Part shown: positions 13,538 to 19,408 of the stretch, one piece after another | How the letters are laid out: each line of letters opens with the position of its first letter | Position numbering within the stretch: position 1 is the first letter of the stretch | IMG/VR virus record: IMGVR_UViG_3300001282_000067 | Coordinates: 1 to 24,063 of that record | DNA: 24,063 nucleotides | Reading direction: 5' to 3' (one strand) | Origin: a virus | The notes under the pieces: generated by a model | Seen by the model: the letters and a program-made list of their open reading frames with translations, nothing else | The model's database searches: none | What the model was told of the DNA's origin: nothing | Program-made: the position numbers and the translations under genes

Positions 13538-14271
13538 GCCTTAATCAATAATCCTTGGCCGGTCGGCATTTCCAAGATTTGCTCTTTGCCTTCTAGGAAC
13601 TTTTGGTGCGTCACCGCTGACTCACGATACCGAGCAAAGCCGTAGTCGTCAAAGATGACTATGCCACCGGGTGATAGCCTTTGGTACACCAACGGGAACA
13701 CAAACCTTTCGGCCTCTGCGTCGTTAAGGTCAATCTGGCAAAAGGCAATCTGATCGGGGAGCGTGTGCGCAGTAGCGTGTATATCACCGAGATACACTTT
13801 TGCGTTCCACGGCGATAAACGCTCGGTCACTTGCTCGCAAAGGTCGGGGCCATGCTCTGATTTCTTGCTCTCCTCGGGAGGTTCGGCGAAATAGTCGTAC
13901 GCATACACCTCTCGTTGCTCACGCTGATACCGCAACACGACTTCCAGCGCACGACCGTCGTACGTCCCAATGTCTACGATGGCACCGTCAACGTGTAATG
14001 CCTGCTCACACGCCCAACATAGGGTGTAAAGCCGCCAGAGCCGTGCGCGTAGCACAAAGTTGAGGCTCCCACACGCTTCGTTAAACCTCGGGTCATGCGT
14101 AAAAAATAGGTTCCGAAACCACACAAAGAGGTCATCGTGGAAGGTGCAATGTCCTCCGACGTTTGCGCCGAGTAACCCCATAAGGGTCTGCAAGGTGTCG
14201 TGTATTTCCCTTCTTTTTTCGGGACTGAACTTTTGGTAATCCTTGTGAAACAGGGCTGCTGACGGGTTCAT
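13534..14271 (-). CDS. SAM-dependent methyltransferase (TylF/macrocin O-methyltransferase-like)
   Basis: A 245-residue protein with a class I methyltransferase core. Motif I is IVDIGTYDG at 98-106, followed by an acidic strand end (YAYDYF), FCQIDLNDAE around 181, and PGGIVIFDDYG at 201-211. The paired acidic residues in the last two motifs are typical of metal-dependent sugar O-methyltransferases of the TylF class. About 90 residues of helical N-terminus precede the core. The likely reaction is methylation of a sugar hydroxyl, which fits the nearby glycosyltransferase at 12574; small-molecule or protein targets remain possible. It overlaps neighbours by ATGA at both ends. Confidence 0.78.
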   Translation of the reverse strand: MNPSAALFHKDYQKFSPEKRREIHDTLQTLMGLLGANVGGHCTFHDDLFVWFRNLFFTHDPRFNEACGSLNFVLRARLWRLYTLCWACEQALHVDGAIVDIGTYDGRALEVVLRYQREQREVYAYDYFAEPPEESKKSEHGPDLCEQVTERLSPWNAKVYLGDIHATAHTLPDQIAFCQIDLNDAEAERFVFPLVYQRLSPGGIVIFDDYGFARYRESAVTHQKFLEGKEQILEMPTGQGLLIKA

Positions 14272-14642
14272 ACCTTGCCTCGTTGATGCACCGGATGAGC
14301 CATATCCTCCACCACATCCGAGTGTTGTGATTTAACTTTTTCACGCAACCGCTTTAGCCCTTTCTCACCAAACAGATACCGCACCATCGTCACCAACTGC
14401 GGCTCACCTAGCACCTGACCCGCATCCACCTCACGGAGCAACTCTGCCACCCTCCACTTGATGCTTTCGGTGCGTTCGGTATCGGTTGTGCGGGCTAACA
14501 GTGCGTCAAGGTACTTTAGACGCTGGATAGGGCTTACCTTAAAACTTTCTTCCCAATGATCTAGTATTTTTTTTTCTTGGTGCTGTAGGTTGAGGTCTTT
14601 ATGACTGACTTCACTCTTTGGGTATAACGTCTCATCACCCAT
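14268..14642 (-). CDS. Hypothetical charged helical protein
   Basis: A 124-residue protein with no family I recognise. It is mostly charged helices: LNLQHQEKKILDHWEESF, PIQRLKYLDALLARTTDTERTESIKWRVAELLREVDAG, and a basic end FGEKGLKRLREKVKSQHSD. An AGAGGTG ribosome site precedes ATG 14642, and the gene overlaps the previous one by eight bases. It sits in the regulator operon between an unknown protein and the methyltransferase. Confidence 0.62.
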   Translation of the reverse strand: MGDETLYPKSEVSHKDLNLQHQEKKILDHWEESFKVSPIQRLKYLDALLARTTDTERTESIKWRVAELLREVDAGQVLGEPQLVTMVRYLFGEKGLKRLREKVKSQHSDVVEDMAHPVHQRGKV

Positions 14643-15027
14643 GTTTCACCTCTAAAACCTTGATGACTGATGGTGAATCCGCACGGTTGAGACGTAGGAA
14701 CGCCTCAATGGGATCGTGCGGTTTGATGACTGACGGAGCCATCCGCTGCGGGCTACATTTGCCGGTTTCCCGGTGCCATTCGCGCTTCCCCGCTACACGC
14801 TGCGCGTCTTGAGGCTGGCCGCCCCGGTCAAGATTTAAGCCGTGTCTGCGCGTGGTTTCCCCGACCAGACAAGCCGAGGCGTGAGGGATGTTGACAAAGG
14901 TGCAACCTAAGTTGACAATGCCCTTACGCCGATCTGCAAATTCAGCGTAAGGCCAAATCATAAGCCGCGTCAAGCCCCCGTTGCCCCCGCTCGGGGGTTT
15001 GTCGTTTCTGGGGTCGTATAACCGCAT
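14635..15027 (-). CDS. Hypothetical protein with internal PSVIK repeat
   Basis: A 130-residue protein directly after the Cro-like gene (TAATG overlap). It starts MRLYDPRNDKPPSGGNGG; the glycine/proline stretch is encoded by a GC-rich palindrome at 14984-14997. The middle (EFADRRKGIVNLGCTFVNIPHASACLVGETTRR) could be a small globular domain. The C-terminal part contains PSVIK twice, 21 residues apart, flanking PHDPIEAFLRLNRAD; the matching DNA, TTGATGACTGAyGG on the plus strand, recurs at 14660-14673 and 14723-14736. I cannot assign function. Coding status is supported by operon fit. Confidence 0.55.
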   Translation of the reverse strand: MRLYDPRNDKPPSGGNGGLTRLMIWPYAEFADRRKGIVNLGCTFVNIPHASACLVGETTRRHGLNLDRGGQPQDAQRVAGKREWHRETGKCSPQRMAPSVIKPHDPIEAFLRLNRADSPSVIKVLEVKHG

Positions 15028-15194
15028 TAGCGGCCCTGTGGGGGCTTTACCAGCCCAGCCTTATGCTGCCAAAGCCTAGCCTGTGGCACCTTGCCCTGAC
15101 GCACCCATAACTGCACCGCAGCCCGAGTTACGCCAAATGCTTTGGCAACAGCAACCTGCGATCCGTACTTTGCGACCAATTGTTGTGGATTCAT
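15027..15194 (-). CDS. Cro-like / YdaS-type helix-turn-helix regulator
   Basis: A 55-residue DNA-binding protein starting NPQQLVAKYGSQVAVAKAF. The stretch SQVAVAKAFGVTRAAVQLWV is a classic helix-turn-helix (AVAKAFGV, turn, RAAVQLWVRQGKVP), the arrangement of lambda Cro and YdaS-like proteins. A longer in-frame start at 15293 would cover the divergent promoter region and is rejected. No Shine-Dalgarno sequence precedes ATG 15194; the predicted transcription start falls on the A of the ATG, so the message may be leaderless. It should bind operators in 15195-15284 and control the early operon and itself. No CI-type repressor with a peptidase domain is in the window. Confidence 0.82.
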   Translation of the reverse strand: MNPQQLVAKYGSQVAVAKAFGVTRAAVQLWVRQGKVPQARLWQHKAGLVKPPQGR

Positions 15195-15200
15195 GTCGTA

Positions 15201-15229
15201 AGAATAAAAGATGCAAGGGGGCTTGACAA
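15201..15229 (-). promoter_or_regulatory. Leftward sigma70 promoter of the Cro-like operon
   Basis: On the minus strand TTGTCA (15229-15224, 5 of 6 consensus bases), a 17-base spacer, and TATTCT (15206-15201, 4 of 6). Initiation about seven bases past the -10 falls at 15194, the first base of the regulator's ATG. Confidence 0.6.
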
Positions 15230-15250
15230 GGCTGTAAAGCCCGCTATCAT
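15223..15250 (+). promoter_or_regulatory. Rightward early promoter overlapping the leftward -35
   Basis: TTGACA (15223-15228, perfect -35), 16-base spacer, TATCAT (15245-15250, 5 of 6). Its -35 shares five bases with the leftward -35, so one bound polymerase or repressor excludes the other. The overlap lies in the palindrome CTTGACAAG (15222-15230), itself within arms GGGCTT (15219-15224) and AAGCCC (15237-15242), good operator candidates for the Cro-like protein. Confidence 0.75.
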
Positions 15251-15255
15251 AGGCA

Positions 15256-15274
15256 CCGTTGACAGACACAACGG
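15256..15274 (+). promoter_or_regulatory. Inverted repeat at the 5' end of the early transcript
   Basis: CCGTTG (15256-15261) and CAACGG (15269-15274) are perfect 6-base arms around a 7-base loop. The predicted start of the rightward transcript is about 15257, so the hairpin would form the very 5' end of the mRNA. Its 3' arm includes the first two bases of the GGAG ribosome site (15273-15276) for the gene at 15285. It may be an operator, a stabilising hairpin or a translation control element. Confidence 0.5.
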
Positions 15275-15284
15275 AGCAACAGAT

Positions 15285-15584
15285 ATGTCTCACACCTGTA
15301 CCACCGAACTCTATTTGCTTGGCACGCTCTGGGAAGTAGAGATTGAATTTTCCTACGACCCTGCCGATCCCGACGTTGGCCTCTCCGAAACCGTCTACAT
15401 AGAAAACGTCTGGTTACTCGGCTACGCGCCCGAGGGCGATGGCAAATACATCGCGTGCCACATCAAAGCCGACATCCAATGTATGTCCAAGACAGATTAC
15501 GAAATCTGCGAACAAGCGGTGCATGAGTACATCCGTACCGCTGCCCGCGAGGCGTTTGACGATTCCCACTCCTACGAGGATTAA
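15285..15584 (+). CDS. First early protein, conserved hypothetical
   Basis: A 99-residue acidic protein starting MSHTCTTELYLLGTLWEVEIEF. The motif YIENVWLLGYAPEGDGKYIACHI is a pattern I have seen in early-region phage proteins without known function. The N-terminal half looks like beta strands, the C-terminal half like helices (KTDYEICEQAVHEYIRTAAREAFDD). GGAG lies eight bases before ATG 15285; a longer in-frame start at 15180 would run across the promoter region and is rejected. As the first product of the rightward operon it is likely made earliest, which suits a host-takeover role, but that is speculation. Confidence 0.72.
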   Translation: MSHTCTTELYLLGTLWEVEIEFSYDPADPDVGLSETVYIENVWLLGYAPEGDGKYIACHIKADIQCMSKTDYEICEQAVHEYIRTAAREAFDDSHSYED

Positions 15585-15587
15585 ACC

Positions 15588-15716
15588 ATGCGAAACAGAG
15601 ATCGCTTCATCATTTTATTGATTGCCATGACAGTCGTTTATTTCATGGCCGCATACGTTGACCGATGCGATGGTGGCTGCACGACAGCCGAGGAGGTGCG
15701 TAATGGAGGACGATGA
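15588..15716 (+). CDS. Small single-span membrane protein, 42 aa
   Basis: This short frame starts MRNRDRFIILLIAMTVVYFM, giving a basic N-terminus, one transmembrane helix (about residues 7-24), and a short tail with two cysteines (DRCDGGCTTAEE). A GAGGA ribosome site lies about eight bases before the ATG, just after the previous stop. It overlaps the next gene's first 14 bases. Function unknown; a membrane-acting early protein (for example superinfection exclusion) is one idea only. Confidence 0.62.
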   Translation: MRNRDRFIILLIAMTVVYFMAAYVDRCDGGCTTAEEVRNGGR

Positions 15717-15867
15717 CAACAGTTGGTGGCATCAACAGGACTTAGAACTACAGCAGCAAGAAGAACAAGAACGCATTGAACGATGCAACGCTGCACTGGC
15801 TGAACTGAACAGCATCATCAACGAAGAACTGACAAAGGTGGGCTATGAGCGAATTACTAAAAATTAA
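15703..15867 (+). CDS. Small acidic/Gln-rich helical protein, 54 aa
   Basis: The ATG at 15703 is chosen because AGGAGG at 15691-15696 lies six bases upstream; an earlier in-frame start at 15658 has no such site. The protein begins MEDDDNSWWHQQDLELQQQEEQERIERC and continues as one long helix. It overlaps the membrane mini-gene before it and the annealing-protein gene after it (23 bases). Function unknown. Confidence 0.65.
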   Translation: MEDDDNSWWHQQDLELQQQEEQERIERCNAALAELNSIINEELTKVGYERITKN

Positions 15868-16378
15868 TGTCAACGACCACGTTGAGAAGAAGGGCAACCT
15901 GTCTTACTTGTCGTGGGCGTGGGCATGGGCCGAGGTGTTGAAGATTGATCCGGCTGCACGTTGGACGGCACATGAGTACAGCGACCGTCCTGCCATGTAT
16001 CTGCCCGACGGCACCGCGATGGTGAAGGTCAGCGTAGAGATAAAGGGCGACATCAAAACGTGCGTGTTGCCGGTTATGGACAACCGTAACCGAGCGATCC
16101 AAAACCCCGACGCGTTCTCAGTCAACACCGCGATCATGCGGTGCCTTGCCAAGTGCATCGCCATGTTTGGCCTCGGCTTGTACATCTACGCGGGCGAAGA
16201 TTTGCCAGAAGGAGCCGCGCCACAAGTAGACCCCGATCTGGTTGCGTTGATTGCGGGTGCTGCATCGCTGGACGAACTGACCAAGTTGTTTAAGCGCCTG
16301 ACCAAAGAACAGCGCATGACGCACATTGATGCGTTTACCGCCCGCAAGAAGGAACTGACCGGCCCGGAGGCTGCGTGA
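15845..16378 (+). CDS. Single-strand annealing protein (Sak3-type, DUF1071)
   Basis: A 177-residue recombinase of the DUF1071/Sak3 type, a Rad52-like superfamily of phage annealing proteins that pair complementary single strands. Signatures are LSYLSWAWAWAEV at 19-31, LPVMDNRN at 75-82, and NTAIMRCLAKCIAMFGLGLYI around 94-114. All belong to the core fold, and the length matches the family core with a short C-terminal tail. An AAGGTGG ribosome site precedes ATG 15845. Two genes downstream lies a YqaJ-type exonuclease, its usual partner, so the pair is equivalent to lambda Beta and Exo. Confidence 0.88.
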   Translation: MSELLKINVNDHVEKKGNLSYLSWAWAWAEVLKIDPAARWTAHEYSDRPAMYLPDGTAMVKVSVEIKGDIKTCVLPVMDNRNRAIQNPDAFSVNTAIMRCLAKCIAMFGLGLYIYAGEDLPEGAAPQVDPDLVALIAGAASLDELTKLFKRLTKEQRMTHIDAFTARKKELTGPEAA

Positions 16379-16716
16379 TGGAACAACACATTGACGACAT
16401 CCGTGTTGAATTATATGAACAACTTGGTTGGTTTTCTGAGAGCAAAAAAAATAACGCAACGGGTGAACAGACGTTTGTGATGGATTTCCCAAACGAAAGG
16501 GGATTGCTGCGTTTGTCGTTTCGTTCGTCGTTTAACGATAAAAAATTGACGCTAGAACAGTATCGGTTATTGCGCCAGTTGGACGCACAGAGGAAATTGG
16601 TTTTGAGCAACGTAGAAATTGCTGAAATGTTTGGCGTAGAGCCTTACGTCGTAACACGCGCAATAAAATGCGGGATCAAGCGGTATGACGTTTTACTTAA
16701 AACGAGGGGGCGATAA
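16378..16716 (+). CDS. Putative DNA-binding protein with C-terminal helix-turn-helix
   Basis: A 112-residue protein between annealing protein and exonuclease. ATG 16378 is preferred over GTG 16375 because GGAGG at 16366-16370 is better spaced (seven bases). It overlaps the previous stop as TGATG. The C-terminal segment VLSNVEIAEMFGVEPYVVTR fits a helix-turn-helix, followed by a basic end. The N-terminal part is charged (IDDIRVELYEQLGWFSESKK). It could be a small regulator or recombination accessory factor; I do not recognise the family. Confidence 0.62.
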   Translation: MEQHIDDIRVELYEQLGWFSESKKNNATGEQTFVMDFPNERGLLRLSFRSSFNDKKLTLEQYRLLRQLDAQRKLVLSNVEIAEMFGVEPYVVTRAIKCGIKRYDVLLKTRGR

Positions 16717-17336
16717 TGGAATCGTACCAACAGGCTAACCGCGAGGCATGGTTACAAGCACGCCTCGGCAAAGTAACCGCTAGCCGTGTGGCTGACGTAG
16801 TAGCCAAGACCAAGAGCGGGTATTCGGCAAGCCGTGAAAATTACATGGCGCAGTTGATTTGCGAACGATTGACCGGAAAGCCGACCGAAATGTTTAGCAA
16901 TGCCGCGATGGAGTGGGGTACGCAGACCGAACCGCAAGCACGGGCCGCGTATAGCGCCAAGACAGGCGAGTTGGTAGAGGAGGTGGGGTTTATCCCGCAT
17001 CACGACATTCCCGGCTCTGGCGCGTCCCCTGACGGTTTTGTGGGCGACGGGTTGATAGAGATTAAATGCCCGAATACGGCTACCCATTTGGAGTACGTGC
17101 TGTCGGGAAAACCTCCTGAAAAGTACGTCACTCAGATGCAATGGCAGATGGCGGTGACGGGTGCGCCGTGGTGTGAATTCTGTAGTTACGACCCACGTTT
17201 GCCCGAGCATCTGCAACTGCTGATCGTGCGTGTTCCGCGTGACGAAACCCGTATCGCAGAACTTGAAACCGAGGTGCGTAAGTTCCTCGCAGAGTTAGAC
17301 GAGAAAGTGAAACAACTGGAGAAGGTGAAATTGTGA
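16716..17336 (+). CDS. YqaJ / lambda Exo-type 5'-3' exonuclease
   Basis: A 206-residue PD-(D/E)XK exonuclease. It starts with the family signature REAWLQARLGKVTASRVADVV (RxGxxTAS), has ASPDGFVGDGLIEIKCP with Asp106, Glu115 and Lys117 as catalytic residues, and the typical helix VTQMQWQMAVTG at about 138-149. A C-terminal helix with a Leu/Lys-rich end (LAELDEKVKQLEKVKL) follows. It degrades one strand of duplex DNA from ends, producing 3' single strands for the annealing protein encoded upstream. TAATG joins it to the preceding gene. Confidence 0.92.
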   Translation: MESYQQANREAWLQARLGKVTASRVADVVAKTKSGYSASRENYMAQLICERLTGKPTEMFSNAAMEWGTQTEPQARAAYSAKTGELVEEVGFIPHHDIPGSGASPDGFVGDGLIEIKCPNTATHLEYVLSGKPPEKYVTQMQWQMAVTGAPWCEFCSYDPRLPEHLQLLIVRVPRDETRIAELETEVRKFLAELDEKVKQLEKVKL

Positions 17337-17614
17337 ATTACGATCCAAACATGAAGGGCGTGCTGTTTAAGAACGACAAGGGCGACAACCCGAACCGTCC
17401 CGACTACCGTGGGTCATGCGTTATCAATAACGTGGACTACAACATTTCGGCATGGATAAAGGCCAGCAAGAAAACAGGCGATAAGTTTATGAGCCTGAAG
17501 ATAGAGGCCAAGGGTGAGGGCAAATTGTCGCGTGGCGGTGAACCGCAGCGTCAGCCAACCAAGAAGCCGCAGTTGAGCGAGGACAATTGGGATGACCTTG
17601 ACGCCCCATTCTGA
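17333..17614 (+). CDS. SSB-like protein with acidic C-terminal tip (DUF736-like)
   Basis: A 93-residue protein with a GTG start overlapping the exonuclease stop (GTGA). The body MKGVLFKNDKGDNPNRPDYRG, YNISAWIKASKKTGDKFMSLKIEAK resembles small OB-like or DUF736-like domains. A Gln/Lys-rich linker leads to DNWDDLDAPF at 84-93, which resembles the acidic tip (D-D-D-I-P-F) of bacterial SSB that recruits repair proteins. Placed between exonuclease and nuclease genes, it probably coats single-stranded DNA or recruits host SSB partners. The fold is inferred; the tip is directly visible. Confidence 0.7.
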   Translation: MNYDPNMKGVLFKNDKGDNPNRPDYRGSCVINNVDYNISAWIKASKKTGDKFMSLKIEAKGEGKLSRGGEPQRQPTKKPQLSEDNWDDLDAPF

Positions 17615-18068
17615 CTTTGAGGCAAGGTTTCGGGCGAGTCGCCCTGCGGAGATCGTAGTGGCGACTTACCTCTTGAACCTTGGGCATACGGTGACGCTTC
17701 CACAGCGTCGGCTGCGTGCCAATTTTGCCGACCGCAAAGAATATGCAGATAAGGGCGATATTTATGCGAGTAACAAGCGCATAGAGGTCAAGCATCTAAA
17801 GCGTGATTTTGAGTTTGGCGAGTGGCCGTTTGAGACGGCAACCATCTGCGCTAAGGCATCGTTTGACAACGCGCACCCTCGGCCTGATTGGTACTTTCTG
17901 GTCAATCACAGCATGACGGTGGCGGCGTTGGTGGACGTTAATACGACGTTTGCCGATTGGATTGTGCGCAAACAATTAGACCCGGCTCGTGGTTACGATT
18001 ACGACGTTTACGCCGTGACGCCTGAGTATCTGGCATGGCGTTACATAGACTTTGAGGAAAAACTGTGA
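17592..18068 (+). CDS. Putative PD-(D/E)XK-fold nuclease
   Basis: A 158-residue protein overlapping the SSB-like gene by 23 bases. A nuclease-like core is visible: helix with Glu20 (PAEIVVATYLLNLGH), then KGDIYASNKRIEVKHLKRDF, in which Asp56, Glu65 and Lys67 fit the D...ExK metal site. The remainder has DWYFLVNHSMTVAALVDV, a strand-strand pattern common in restriction-type folds. Such proteins may be resolvase, repair or restriction-type nucleases. The family is not one I can name; its location next to recombination genes argues for DNA processing. Confidence 0.62.
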   Translation: MTLTPHSDFEARFRASRPAEIVVATYLLNLGHTVTLPQRRLRANFADRKEYADKGDIYASNKRIEVKHLKRDFEFGEWPFETATICAKASFDNAHPRPDWYFLVNHSMTVAALVDVNTTFADWIVRKQLDPARGYDYDVYAVTPEYLAWRYIDFEEKL

Positions 18069-18727
18069 AGGTATTTATCGGTTGGGACAGCCGCGAGGAC
18101 ATTGCGTATCAAGTTTGCCGCAAGAGCCTGCTCAAGCACGCCTCTATCCCGCTAGACATACAACCCATCAAACAGTCAGAACTTCGGGAGCGTGGCCTTT
18201 ACTGGCGGGAGACTGATCCGTTGTCGTCTACGGAGTTTTCGTTTACCCGCTTCTTGACCCCATACCTCGCCGGGTACGACGGCTGGGCTGTGTTTATGGA
18301 CTGCGATTTTCTTTTGCGGGGGGATATTGCGGGACTGATGGACTACGCCGACGGGGCAAAAGCGTGCTTTGTGGTACAGCACGATTACAGGCCGTTTGAG
18401 AAGGTCAAGATGGACAACAAGGCGCAACATCAGTATCCACGAAAAAACTGGTCATCGTTCATGTTTATGAACTGTTCGCACCCCGAGGTCAAGGCGTTGA
18501 CACCCGATGTCGTGAACAGAGAAAGTGGAATGTTCCTGCACCGTTTCCAATGGCTAAAAGACGAGTCCATTGGCTCTCTACCGATAGCGTGGAACTATCT
18601 GGAAGGTTGGTACACGCGCGACCATTGCCCGAATCCCATCGCCGTACATTTCACCCGTGGCGGCCCGTGGTTTAAGGATTGGGTAGACGTTGAGTACGGC
18701 AAGGAATGGCTAGAGGCTAGTCGGTGA
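18065..18727 (+). CDS. Putative glycosyltransferase (GT8-like)
   Basis: A 220-residue GT-A-type enzyme. It begins VFIGWDSREDIAYQVCRKSLLKH, the usual donor-binding start of this phage group, followed by FSFTRFLTPYL and the metal-binding DCD in VFMDCDFLLRG (79-81). The C-terminal part has SIGSLPIAWNYLEGWY and VHFTRGGPWFKDW, with His in the position expected to help bind metal. Start is GTG within GTGA overlap of the previous stop. It is unexpected inside a DNA recombination operon and might glycosylate virion, host surface or, less likely, DNA. It is distinct from the glycosyltransferase at 12574; they share only the fold-level features. Confidence 0.82.
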   Translation: MKVFIGWDSREDIAYQVCRKSLLKHASIPLDIQPIKQSELRERGLYWRETDPLSSTEFSFTRFLTPYLAGYDGWAVFMDCDFLLRGDIAGLMDYADGAKACFVVQHDYRPFEKVKMDNKAQHQYPRKNWSSFMFMNCSHPEVKALTPDVVNRESGMFLHRFQWLKDESIGSLPIAWNYLEGWYTRDHCPNPIAVHFTRGGPWFKDWVDVEYGKEWLEASR

Positions 18728-19134
18728 AGCGCATATTTCCTAAAGGCACGACGCCCGAGCAGTTAGCGACAGCAGCCGCACGCATGGTGCAGGGGTTGTC
18801 GGCTGACCGAGCGTGGTGCATAGAGATTGTGGAATGGAAAAAGCCCCGCACGCAGCAGCAAAACGCATTTCTGTGGGGTGTGTGTTACCCCGCGATCTTG
18901 GAGGGCGGCGGTGAGGCGTTAGCGGGATGGACACGCGATGACCTGCACGAATACTTCCTTGGTGAATGTTTCGGCTGGGAAACGCTGGAGGGGTTTGGGC
19001 GTAAGCGTATGCGGCCGCTTAAACGATCCTCGGCGCTGACCAAGCAAGAGTTTAGCGATTACTTATTGTTTTTAGAGTCGCGGTGCGCGGATATGGGCAT
19101 TGTGATACCGGAGCCGGTGTATGAGTCTGCGTAA
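18724..19134 (+). CDS. NinB-like recombination protein
   Basis: A 136-residue protein resembling the NinB (lambda Orf) family, which binds single-stranded DNA and helps recombination mediators. Visible features are EIVEWKKPRTQQQNAFLWGVCYPAIL with the RTxxQNxxLW signature at 42-51, GWTRDDLHEYFLGECFGWE, and TKQEFSDYLLFLESRCADMGI, all helical as expected. It starts with GTG in a GTGA overlap. Its position with annealing protein, exonuclease and YbcO-like nuclease agrees with the role. Confidence 0.7.
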   Translation: MKRIFPKGTTPEQLATAAARMVQGLSADRAWCIEIVEWKKPRTQQQNAFLWGVCYPAILEGGGEALAGWTRDDLHEYFLGECFGWETLEGFGRKRMRPLKRSSALTKQEFSDYLLFLESRCADMGIVIPEPVYESA

Positions 19135-19408
19135 AGAAGCCAAAGGACGCGGCTGCATGGTGCGTTTACCCGGTATCTGTAACTTTAACAGCGAAACCGT
19201 GGTATTGGCGCATATCCGTTTGGCGGGCATTAGCGGCATGGGCATGAAATCACCTGACTTAATCGGTGCGTGGGCGTGTAGCGCCTGTCACGACGAAATA
19301 GACGGCAGGACGCACAAAAGCGGTCTGTCACACGATGAACTACGCCTTGCCCACTATGACGGCATGGCCCGCACCATCGCACAACTTGAAAAAGAGGGGT
19401 TGGTGTGA
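19121..19408 (+). CDS. YbcO-like (DUF1364) putative nuclease
   Basis: A 95-residue protein of the DUF1364 family, whose E. coli prophage member YbcO has an HNH-like metal-binding fold and is thought to be a nuclease. Signatures are RGCMVRLPGICNFN (Cys12, Cys20), VLAHIRLAGISGMGMKSPDLIGAW (His31) and ACSACHDEIDGR (Cys53, Cys56, His57), which form the likely zinc and active sites. Overlap with the NinB-like gene is 14 bases. In lambdoid phages DUF1364 genes also follow NinB-type genes. Confidence 0.88.
   Translation: MSLRKEAKGRGCMVRLPGICNFNSETVVLAHIRLAGISGMGMKSPDLIGAWACSACHDEIDGRTHKSGLSHDELRLAHYDGMARTIAQLEKEGLV

Noticed and set aside
14984-14997. GC-rich palindrome CCCCCG-CT-CGGGGG followed by TTT on the plus strand, resembling an intrinsic terminator.
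   Set aside because: It lies inside a minus-strand coding region (encoding Pro/Gly residues), has only three T bases after it, and no plus-strand gene to its left needs it.
15195-15293. An upstream extension of the Cro-like protein starting at 15293.
   Set aside because: It would be coded by the divergent promoter region, and the helix-turn-helix protein has normal length from 15194.
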